Assembly (NCBI GenBank): GCA_900770535.1
Contig: CAAHDV010000002.1
Location: forward strand, 1-5,186
DNA: 5,186 nucleotides
DNA from: Lachnospiraceae bacterium
Lineage (GTDB): Bacteria > Bacillota > Clostridia > Lachnospirales > Lachnospiraceae
Reading direction: 5' to 3'
The translations under genes were made by a program, and so were the position numbers. The notes below the pieces were generated by a model. It saw nothing but the letters and a program-made list of their open reading frames with translations, was not told the DNA's origin and did not search any database. Shown piece by piece: positions 1 to 5,090 of the stretch (within the stretch, counting starts at the first letter, position 1; each line of letters opens with the position of its first letter).

Positions 1-1
1 A

Positions 2-976
2 TTCACCATCGACTTAAATGATCTGCAGCCGAGTGCCAAGAAAGCAGGAACGGTGGATCTGGTGAAGGGCCTGTTAAAGGGATTTCAGGAGTCCGGCTAT
101 GAGGTGGGCGGCTTTGACGCTTACATCACCAGCAATGTCATCAGCTCTGCCGGTGTAAGCTCTTCCGCATCCTTTGAGATGCTGCTGTGTTCCATGCTGA
201 ACCGTTTCTTCAATGACGGACGCATGGATACCGTTGCTTACGCCCACATCGGAAAGTACGCGGAGAACGTGTACTGGGATAAGGCTTCCGGTCTGCTGGA
301 CCAGATGGCCTGCGCGGTAGGCGGTCTCATTACCATTGATTTTCTGGAGCCGGCGGCTCCGAAGGTAGAGCAGATCGATTTTGATTTTGCGTCCCAGAAT
401 CACAGCCTCATCATCGTGCAGACCGGAAAAGGCCATGCAGACCTGAGTGCGGATTATTCTTCCGTTCCGAATGAGATGAAGAAGGTAGCACAGTTCTTTG
501 GCAAGGAGGTCTGCGCGGAGGTAACAGAGCAGCAGGTGATTGATAACATTCAGGAGGTCCGCGCGTTTGCCGGAGACCGTTCCGTGATGCGTGCCCTGCA
601 TTTCTTTGAGGAGAATAAGCGGGTTGAGGCCGAGGTGGCAGCTTTGAAAGAGGGCCGCTTTGCGGATTTCCTGGCCAATATCACGGCATCCGGAAACTCT
701 TCCTGGAAGTGGCTGCAGAACTGCTACACCACAGCCAGCGTGCAGGAACAGGGAATCTCCATTGCCCTGGCACTTACCGAGCTGTTTATTGCCGAGAAGC
801 AGCGCGGCGCATGCCGCATCCACGGCGGCGGTTTCGCAGGTGTCATCATGGCTATGCTGCCAAACGACATTGTGGACGAGTACATTGACTACATCGAGCA
901 TGCCATGGGCGCAGGCAGTGCGTACCGTATGAGCATCCGCCCGTATGGTGCAGTGTGCGTGAATGACATCATTTAA
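2..976 (+). CDS. galK: Galactokinase, C-terminal part (5' end outside the window)
   Basis: Galactokinase phosphorylates alpha-D-galactose at C1 with ATP, the first committed step of the cytoplasmic Leloir pathway. The frame is open from base 2 to the TAA at 974-976, giving 324 residues. A GTG at 53 is only an internal valine, because coding sequence continues without a stop to the window edge. The N-terminal portion with the galactokinase signature and first GHMP motif is therefore missing, perhaps 70-110 residues. GHMP motif 2, SSAGVSSSAS, lies at 143-172 and forms the phosphate-binding loop. The catalytic aspartate is probably the D of GLLDQM (codon 299-301). GHMP motif 3, RIHGGGFAG, lies at 815-841. 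The C-terminus ends in the galactokinase-like IRPYGAVCV. A terminator begins 34 bases after the stop, so this is the last gene of its transcript. Another GHMP sugar kinase is possible, but the overall pattern fits galactokinase best. Confidence 0.88.
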   Translation, partial: FTIDLNDLQPSAKKAGTVDLVKGLLKGFQESGYEVGGFDAYITSNVISSAGVSSSASFEMLLCSMLNRFFNDGRMDTVAYAHIGKYAENVYWDKASGLLDQMACAVGGLITIDFLEPAAPKVEQIDFDFASQNHSLIIVQTGKGHADLSADYSSVPNEMKKVAQFFGKEVCAEVTEQQVIDNIQEVRAFAGDRSVMRALHFFEENKRVEAEVAALKEGRFADFLANITASGNSSWKWLQNCYTTASVQEQGISIALALTELFIAEKQRGACRIHGGGFAGVIMAMLPNDIVDEYIDYIEHAMGAGSAYRMSIRPYGAVCVNDII

Positions 977-1010
977 AAACTTCCTTTTTTCGTCAATCTG
1001 TGATATGATG

Positions 1011-1040
1011 GCGGGCGGTAGTGATGCCGCCCGCGTTTTT
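1011..1040 (+). terminator. Rho-independent terminator after galactokinase
   Basis: GCGGGCGG at 1011-1018 pairs perfectly with CCGCCCGC at 1027-1034. The stem extends by a U-G and an A-U pair and closes on a GTGA loop (1021-1024), a GNRA-type tetraloop. It is followed by G and five T (1036-1040). This is a textbook intrinsic terminator for the galactokinase transcript. Confidence 0.9.
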
Positions 1041-1077
1041 GTATGATAGGAAATTGCGTTCTATCATACAAAAACGC
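1033..1077. repeat. Perfect 17-bp inverted repeat
   Basis: GCGTTTTTGTATGATAG at 1033-1049 is the exact reverse complement of 1061-1077, with an 11-base spacer (1050-1060). The left arm begins with the last two bases of the preceding terminator stem and includes its T-run, so the two hairpins compete for bases 1033-1034. The right arm carries A5 facing the T5. It could act as a terminator-like hairpin in both directions, protect RNA ends, or be the end of a dispersed repeat element. The sequence does not decide between these. Confidence 0.8.
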
Positions 1078-1140
1078 TCCGCGAGGATGCGCACTCGGCG
1101 CAATGGCAGATGGTTGCTGAAGCAACCGCGCCTCGGCGCG
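1078..1140. repeat. Three small consecutive hairpins in the intergenic structured stretch
   Basis: Three stem-loops follow in close order. The first is TGCGC (1088-1092) with GCGCA (1098-1102), loop ACTCG. The second is GGTTGC (1112-1117) with GCAACC (1122-1127), loop TGAA. The third is CGCGC (1127-1131) with GCGCG (1136-1140), loop CTCG, sharing base 1127 with the second. The octamer CTCGGCGC occurs twice, at 1094-1101 and 1132-1139. I see no credible gene here. With the flanking larger hairpins it forms one continuous structured stretch, which may be an intergenic repeat element or a structured RNA. Its family is not identified. Confidence 0.55.
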
Positions 1141-1166
1141 AGAATCCGGCAAGCCGGATTCTTTTT
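1141..1166 (+). terminator. Second rho-independent terminator in the galactokinase-phosphoesterase gap
   Basis: AGAATCCGGC (1141-1150) is the exact reverse complement of GCCGGATTCT (1153-1162). The two-base AA spacer means the innermost pair probably opens into a CAAG loop. The T-run continues to 1166. The T-run lies only on the + strand side, so it would stop rightward transcription. It either backs up the 1011-1040 terminator or ends a short structured transcript covering the stem-loop stretch. Confidence 0.75.
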
Positions 1167-1238
1167 CATGTGCACTTGATGCAGGAAAAACTGGCCGTCA
1201 GAGCAGCCTGGCCTCGGCATATCACTTCCGGACGGAAA

Positions 1239-1245
1239 AGAGGAT
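1239..1245 (+). promoter_or_regulatory. Weakly placed ribosome binding site of the metallophosphoesterase gene
   Basis: AGAGGAT is the only Shine-Dalgarno-like sequence before the ATG at 1258. Its core GAGGA (1240-1244) ends 13 bases upstream, longer than the usual 5-9. The start is still preferred, because the protein begins with Lys residues followed directly by a membrane segment. No convincing -35/-10 pair was seen between 1167 and 1240. Confidence 0.45.
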
Positions 1246-1257
1246 AAGACAAACGTT

Positions 1258-2901
1258 ATGAAGCATTATAAAAAGATTACAGCCCTGATCTACGGGGCTT
1301 TATTATTGATCTGCATCGGGATTGTGTGGCTCCTTGGGGCACTGAACCGGCAGGGAAATACCGGAACTGGCCGGGAGTCCGCAGTTCAGGAGAGCAGTCA
1401 GCAGGCAGGAGAGAACCCAGGTGGGGGCAAAACGGGGACGGGAACTGAAAACGGACCGGATGCGGCAGACCATGGTCTGGATGAATCCGAAGACTCCGGG
1501 GAAGAACGCCTGGCCCGTCTGGAAGAGGAGCGCCAGGAATGGCTTGCGGAATACCGCAGACAGCAGAGACGGCACCGCAGAGCGCATGGATCAGGAAAAA
1601 CAGAAGAGGAGACGGAAGCAGAGAAGCCCTATGAGCCGCCAACTCTGATGCTGGCTTCCGATCTTCACTTTATGAGCAACACTACCCACGATGACGGAAA
1701 AGCTTTCTGGAGCATGGTGGAGCATGATGATGGCAAGATTGACCAGTACAGCGAGGAGATGCTGGATACGCTGGTGGAGACAGCCATCCGGAATCATCCC
1801 ACAGCTCTGGCGCTTACCGGTGACATTACCTTAAACGGGGAGCGGATCAACCACGAGCTGCTGGCGGAAAAACTTCAGAAGATTCAGGACGCGGGCATTC
1901 CGGTGCTGGTGATTCCGGGAAACCACGACATTCAGAATAAAAATGCCTCCACGTATTTTGGAACGCAGCGGGAGAAGGCGGAGTATCTGGAAACGGGAGA
2001 AGATTTTTATGAAATTTATCATCAGTTTGGTTACGACCAGTCCCCAAACCGCGACACGGCATCCTTAAGCTATGTGTATCCGCTGGATGCAAAGCACTGG
2101 CTTTTGATGATGGATTCCTGCATTTACGATGACGGAAACCACGTAGAAGGCCGCATTGGGGATGCCACCTTAAAATGGATGGAGACGCATCTGAAGGTGG
2201 CAAAGGAGCATGATATCCAGGTGATCGTGCTGGCACATCACAATCTGCTGCAGGAAAGCCGCCTGTTTACGACCCAGTGTGAAATGGAGAACGGGCCGGA
2301 GGTGACGGCACTTCTGGAGCAGTATCAGGTGCCGCTTTACATCAGCGGGCATCTGCATGTGCAGCGGATCCGGGAGCATGTGACCGGACCGGGGCTGGAA
2401 GATGAGCAGGAGGGCATTCATGAGATTGTGCTGAGCCCCTATTCCTTCCCGGGCAATCAGTATGGCATGCTGAGCTGGGATTTGAATGATACCATGTCCT
2501 TTGAGACCCGGCGTGCGGATGTGGCAGCCTGGGCAAAGGAGCAGGGATCGGAAAATCCGGAACTGTTAAATTTTTCAGAATGGTCCCGGCAGTACACGAA
2601 ATCCGTGATTCAGGAACAGGTAAAGCAGACCATCACCATGGTGCCGGATGACTTAAAGGAGAAGATGGCATCGCTGTATGCGGATCTGTATCTTCCATAT
2701 TGTCTGGGAGAGGCAGTGCCATGGAATGACGCAAAACAGACATCGGCCTACACGCTCTGGCAGCGGGTGGATCCAAAGGGAAAAAAATTTAAGGAAATGC
2801 AGAGCATGGCAGAGGACAGCCGTGTGGCCAGACAAAACTGGAGTGGAGGCGGCCGGCAGGAAACGACAGAAATGAATCCGGCAGGGCAGTCAGAATCGTA
2901 A
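1258..2901 (+). CDS. Membrane-anchored calcineurin-like metallophosphoesterase
   Basis: This 547-residue protein carries the five motifs of the calcineurin-like metallophosphoesterase fold in order: DLH (D135, H137), GD (188-189), GNHD (221-224), the histidine motif AHH (326-328) and GHLH (364-367). These bind a two-metal centre that hydrolyses phosphomonoesters or phosphodiesters. The natural substrate cannot be read from the sequence. Residues 2-6 are basic and 8-28 form one hydrophobic segment with no lipobox. This suggests an uncleaved signal anchor with the enzyme outside the cell. Residues 30-80 are low-complexity, rich in Gly, Glu, Ser and Thr. Residues 83-110 are a highly charged Glu/Arg stretch that may be helical. 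The catalytic domain spans about 128-420, and a mostly charged C-terminal region of unknown role follows. The gene has terminators before it and a terminator-like hairpin after it, so it is probably expressed alone. Family assignment is firm; the function is open. Confidence 0.87.
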   Translation: MKHYKKITALIYGALLLICIGIVWLLGALNRQGNTGTGRESAVQESSQQAGENPGGGKTGTGTENGPDAADHGLDESEDSGEERLARLEEERQEWLAEYRRQQRRHRRAHGSGKTEEETEAEKPYEPPTLMLASDLHFMSNTTHDDGKAFWSMVEHDDGKIDQYSEEMLDTLVETAIRNHPTALALTGDITLNGERINHELLAEKLQKIQDAGIPVLVIPGNHDIQNKNASTYFGTQREKAEYLETGEDFYEIYHQFGYDQSPNRDTASLSYVYPLDAKHWLLMMDSCIYDDGNHVEGRIGDATLKWMETHLKVAKEHDIQVIVLAHHNLLQESRLFTTQCEMENGPEVTALLEQYQVPLYISGHLHVQRIREHVTGPGLEDEQEGIHEIVLSPYSFPGNQYGMLSWDLNDTMSFETRRADVAAWAKEQGSENPELLNFSEWSRQYTKSVIQEQVKQTITMVPDDLKEKMASLYADLYLPYCLGEAVPWNDAKQTSAYTLWQRVDPKGKKFKEMQSMAEDSRVARQNWSGGGRQETTEMNPAGQSES

Positions 2902-2937
2902 GAATGTCTTTGAGAGAAAGACAGATGCACATAACAG

Positions 2938-2960
2938 TATGACAACATGAAAATGTCATA
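2938..2960. repeat. Operator-like inverted repeat TATGACA-N9-TGTCATA
   Basis: TATGACA at 2938-2944 is the exact reverse complement of TGTCATA at 2954-2960. The arm centres are 16 bases apart, about one and a half helical turns. It lies in an AT-rich gap, 160 bases before the YitT-family gene. No T-run follows, so it does not look like a terminator. It could bind a dimeric regulator or fold as a small RNA hairpin. No regulator family is assigned. Confidence 0.35.
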
Positions 2961-3004
2961 ATAACACAATATAAATGCTGTAATTGAGCCAATAAGAATA
3001 GTGT

Positions 3005-3033
3005 TTGTCTTTTACATAGGAACGAGTTATAGT
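3005..3033 (+). promoter_or_regulatory. Possible sigma-A promoter of the YitT-family gene
   Basis: TTGTCT (3005-3010, 4/6 to TTGACA) is followed after exactly 17 bases by TATAGT (3028-3033, 5/6 to TATAAT). Transcription would begin near 3040, about 80 bases before the chosen start codon. The -10 box lies inside the left arm of the hairpin at 3021-3066, so a transcript from this promoter would lack that arm. The match is moderate. Confidence 0.4.
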
Positions 3034-3085
3034 CTCTCTGGCATAGGAGAGGGATTATAACTCGTTCTGCTTTTCTTTTGCTTTT
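3021..3085 (+). terminator. Large terminator-like hairpin between the phosphoesterase and YitT-family genes
   Basis: AACGAGTTATA (3021-3031) pairs perfectly with TATAACTCGTT (3056-3066). Inside, CTCTC (3034-3038) pairs with GAGAG (3047-3051). A T-rich tract with interrupted T4 runs covers 3067-3085. It would end transcripts coming from the phosphoesterase gene. It stops only about 11 bases before the upstream candidate ATG at 3097, so an attenuator role in the leader of the YitT-family gene is an alternative. Confidence 0.6.
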
Positions 3086-3110
3086 AAGGCAAAAATATGA
3101 ATCAGATTTT

Positions 3111-3115
3111 GGGGG
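3111..3115 (+). promoter_or_regulatory. Ribosome binding site that favours the ATG at 3121
   Basis: GGGGG, in the context TTTGGGGGAAATT, lies 5 bases before the ATG at 3121 and can pair with the CCUCC of 16S rRNA with one G-U. The ATG at 3097 has only AAGG (3086-3089) 7 bases upstream. I prefer 3121; the longer start would add 8 residues. Confidence 0.5.
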
Positions 3116-3120
3116 AAATT

Positions 3121-3990
3121 ATGGCTACACAGCAGATTGAAGATCCAGTTAAACGCAAAATTGTGGAATACGCGCTGATCACCGTGAGTATCTGGATCAT
3201 GGTCGTGGGAATTTATTTTTTCAAATTCCCGAATAACTTTTCATTTGGCGGCGTTACGGGCTTTTCGTCCGTGGTCAGCAGACTGACCGGAATGAACGCC
3301 AGTGATTTTACCTTTGTAGTGAACACCGGCCTTCTGGTGCTGGGATTTTTATTCCTGGGAACCGATGTGGGCATCAAGACGGTATATTCCAGTATGCTGA
3401 TGTCCTTCAGCTTAAGTGCTCTGGACCGTTTTATACCGATGGCAGGCACCATCACCGACCAGCCCATGCTGGAATTGATCTTCGCGATCTTCCTTCCGGC
3501 CATTGGCTCCGCAATCCTATTTAACATTGGCGCGTCCAGCGGCGGCACCGATATCATTGCCATGATCTTAAAAGCACATTCCAGCATGAACATCGGAACT
3601 GCGCTTCTGGTGGTGGATATCACCTCCGTGGTCATGTCCTTCTTCGTATTCGGACCGACCACCGGACTGTATTCCTCTCTGGGCCTGATGGCGAAATCCC
3701 TGGTGATCGATGGCGTTATCGAGAATATCAACCTTTGTAAGTGTTTCAATATCATCTGCGATAATCCGGATCCCATCTGCGATTTTATCATTGAGGATCT
3801 GAACCGCAGTGCCACCATTTACAAGGCACAGGGCGCTTTTTCCCATCACAGCAAGACCGTTATTATGACGACCATGAAACGCAGTCAGGCCGTGCACCTG
3901 CGCAATTACATCAAGAAAGTGGAGCCGACCGCATTTATCCTGATCTCAAACTCCAGTGAGATTATCGGCAAGGGATTTTTAAGCAACTAA
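3121..3990 (+). CDS. YitT family integral membrane protein (with C-terminal DUF2179 domain)
   Basis: The product has 289 residues from the ATG at 3121, or 297 from the in-frame ATG at 3097. Hydrophobic segments lie at about 17-34, 66-80, 88-101, 117-137 and 158-178. They include the family-typical FFKFPNNF after the first segment, GGVTG (43-47) and SSGGTD (139-144, bases 3535-3552). The soluble C-terminal domain, about 219-289, matches the DUF2179 pattern: it contains GAFSHHSKTVIM (238-249) and ends with an EIIGKGF-type motif. The length is normal for the family. YitT proteins are widespread in Firmicutes, sit in the cytoplasmic membrane and have no firmly established transport substrate, so no function is claimed. 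The small domain probably faces the cytoplasm and may be regulatory, which is inference. The gene has a possible promoter upstream and a strong terminator 16 bases after its stop, so it appears to be monocistronic. Confidence 0.9.
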   Translation: MATQQIEDPVKRKIVEYALITVSIWIMVVGIYFFKFPNNFSFGGVTGFSSVVSRLTGMNASDFTFVVNTGLLVLGFLFLGTDVGIKTVYSSMLMSFSLSALDRFIPMAGTITDQPMLELIFAIFLPAIGSAILFNIGASSGGTDIIAMILKAHSSMNIGTALLVVDITSVVMSFFVFGPTTGLYSSLGLMAKSLVIDGVIENINLCKCFNIICDNPDPICDFIIEDLNRSATIYKAQGAFSHHSKTVIMTTMKRSQAVHLRNYIKKVEPTAFILISNSSEIIGKGFLSN

Positions 3991-4006
3991 ATACAGCATG
4001 AAAATG

Positions 4007-4050
4007 AGAAAACCACAGTAGCTTCCGGAAAGAAGCCACTGTGGTTTTCT
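4007..4050. terminator. Strong, probably bidirectional terminator after the YitT-family gene
   Basis: AGAAAACCACAGT (4007-4019) is the exact reverse complement of ACTGTGGTTTTCT (4038-4050). After one A-C mismatch the stem continues with GCTTC (4021-4025) paired to GAAGC (4032-4036), leaving a six-base loop. The T4 in the right arm faces A4 in the left arm, so each strand ends in a U-run. Confidence 0.88.
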
Positions 4051-4054
4051 GGCA

Positions 4055-4060
4055 TATAAT
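4055..4060 (+). promoter_or_regulatory. Consensus -10 box before the ABC permease gene
   Basis: TATAAT matches the sigma-A -10 consensus 6/6 and starts 4 bases after the terminator stem. It gives a leader of roughly 25 bases before the ATG at 4091. No good -35 exists at 16-18 bases; those positions lie in the right arm of the terminator and read GAAGCC-like. There is no TGn extension. It may be weak or activator-dependent. Confidence 0.4.
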
Positions 4061-4090
4061 AGAGAAAAGAAGAATACTGGAGGATGGAAG

Positions 4091-4888
4091 ATGGCAGACA
4101 ACAATCCGCAGCTTCAATCCGTGGATCGATTTCAGAAGGCATATATAGAACAGGAAAAATATCATGAGAGAAAAGTCAGAACCATAAGAGTCATGATCCT
4201 GGTGTTGTTTCTCGCCCTGTGGGAGCTCTGCACAAGACTGGATATGGTTGATGATTTTATATTCAGCTCGCCGTCCAGAGTCTTTTCCTGTTTCCGGAAG
4301 ATGGTGCTGGATGGCAGCATCTTTTCCCATATCGGGATCACACTGTTCGAAACGATTGTCAGCTTTCTGATCGTTACGGTAATCGGAATTTCGGCAGCAG
4401 TCCTGCTATGGTCCAGCCGGAGCGCATCGGAAATCCTGGAGCCATATCTGGTGATGCTAAACAGCCTGCCAAAGTCCGCTCTGGCCCCTATGCTGATCGT
4501 ATGGATGGGAAGCCATGTGCATACCATCATCGCGGCGGCGGTTTCCGTAGCTGTGTTCGGCTCAATCCTGACGCTGCAGTCCGGTTTTTCCTCTATGGAT
4601 CCGGATCAGATACGGTTGATCTATACTCTTGGAGGAACGAAGAAGGATGTGCTCACAAAGGTATTATTGCCTGGCTCTGTGCCCCTGATCTTGAGCAATA
4701 TGAAGGTCAATGTGGGACTGTGTCTGGTGGGGGTGATCATCGGAGAATTCCTGGCGGCAAGGAGAGGACTTGGTTATCTTATTATTTATGGCAGCCAGGT
4801 TTTTCAGCTGGACTGTGTCGTGCTATCCATCGTGCTTCTGTGCCTTTTTTCTTCCCTGTTTTACCGGATGATTGCCGGAAGGGAATGA
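4091..4888 (+). CDS. ABC transporter permease, SsuC/TauC type (BPD_transp_1)
   Basis: This 265-residue inner-membrane permease resembles the subunits of ABC importers for sulfonates, taurine, nitrate and pyrimidine-type compounds. After a hydrophilic N-terminus (1-30), hydrophobic segments occur at about 33-50, 82-107, 117-140, 142-164, 205-223 and 241-260. LPKSALAPMLIVWMG (126-140) is characteristic of this permease group. The EAA loop that docks the ATPase lies at about 171-197 and contains TLGGTKKDVL and VLLPGSVP, although the EAA letters are replaced by IYT. Length is normal for the family. The start is well supported: GGAGG at 4079-4083 lies 7 bases upstream. No ATPase or substrate-binding protein is adjacent. 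A terminator precedes the gene and another follows 13 bases after the stop, so it stands alone. The substrate cannot be deduced. Confidence 0.88.
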   Translation: MADNNPQLQSVDRFQKAYIEQEKYHERKVRTIRVMILVLFLALWELCTRLDMVDDFIFSSPSRVFSCFRKMVLDGSIFSHIGITLFETIVSFLIVTVIGISAAVLLWSSRSASEILEPYLVMLNSLPKSALAPMLIVWMGSHVHTIIAAAVSVAVFGSILTLQSGFSSMDPDQIRLIYTLGGTKKDVLTKVLLPGSVPLILSNMKVNVGLCLVGVIIGEFLAARRGLGYLIIYGSQVFQLDCVVLSIVLLCLFSSLFYRMIAGRE

Positions 4889-4901
4889 TACGGCGGGACA
4901 G

Positions 4902-4941
4902 AGGAAGCCCTTTATTTTACAGAAATTAAGGGCTTCCTTTT
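4902..4941 (+). terminator. Rho-independent terminator after the ABC permease
   Basis: AGGAAGCCCTT (4902-4912) is the exact reverse complement of AAGGGCTTCCT (4928-4938), with a 15-base AT-rich loop. A T4 run covers 4938-4941. It sits 13 bases after the permease stop codon, which argues against cotranscription with any gene to the right. Confidence 0.85.
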
Positions 4942-5004
4942 CTCTGAGTTTGATGTTAAAATATCGGCTGGCATAGTAAAAAGAAAAAGTTGTGCATAAT
5001 TACA

Positions 5005-5018
5005 AAAAACCGTTTACA
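5005..5018. promoter_or_regulatory. LacI-family operator-like site 1 (upstream)
   Basis: AAAAACCGTTTACA fits the LacI/GalR-type pattern TGnAAnCGnTTnCA completely in the right half and at AAnCG in the left half. It overlaps the probable -35 box TTTACA (5013-5018), a position where binding would block RNA polymerase. Confidence 0.5.
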
Positions 5019-5041
5019 TTTCATGGTATGTATGTTAATAT
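5013..5041 (+). promoter_or_regulatory. Probable promoter of the LacI-family regulator gene
   Basis: TTTACA (5013-5018, 5/6 to consensus) and TAATAT (5036-5041, 4/6) are separated by 17 bases. TATCAT at 5039-5044 is a better -10 by sequence, but its spacer is 20 bases. The start of transcription would fall near 5048, at the second operator-like site. The region is much richer in AT than the genes around it. Confidence 0.45.
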
Positions 5042-5047
5042 CATATA

Positions 5048-5061
5048 TGTAATCGGTTTCC
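5048..5061. promoter_or_regulatory. LacI-family operator-like site 2 (near-consensus)
   Basis: TGTAATCGGTTTCC matches the LacI/GalR-type pattern TGnAAnCGnTTnCA at nine of ten defined positions. Its centre is 43 bases from that of site 1, about four helical turns, so the two sites would lie on the same face of the DNA. It covers the expected transcription start of the regulator gene. A further left half-site, TGGAAGCG, lies at 5067-5074. Confidence 0.6.
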
Positions 5062-5090
5062 TAAAATGGAAGCGAAAGAGGACGTTTTAA

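Noticed and set aside
74..901. 275-codon open frame on the minus strand opposite galactokinase
   Set aside because: It lies entirely opposite a gene with clear galactokinase motifs. Its translation is rich in Leu, His and Cys without a recognisable family pattern, as expected for an antisense shadow.
53..976. Galactokinase starting at the GTG at base 53
   Set aside because: The frame stays open to the window edge, with family-like residues upstream. There is no ribosome binding site, and such a start would leave a kinase without its N-terminal sugar-binding part.
993..1220. 75-codon minus-strand open frame in the galactokinase-phosphoesterase gap
   Set aside because: It runs through the two terminators and the stem-loop series, and its translation resembles no family. 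The RNA structure explains the region better.
3213..3818. 201-codon minus-strand open frame opposite the YitT-family gene
   Set aside because: The + strand frame has membrane segments, family motifs and a terminator. The reverse frame shows no domain.
4408..4929. 173-codon + strand frame overlapping the permease gene
   Set aside because: It is out of frame with the permease, runs into the permease terminator stem and shows no protein family features. It is a shadow of the real gene.
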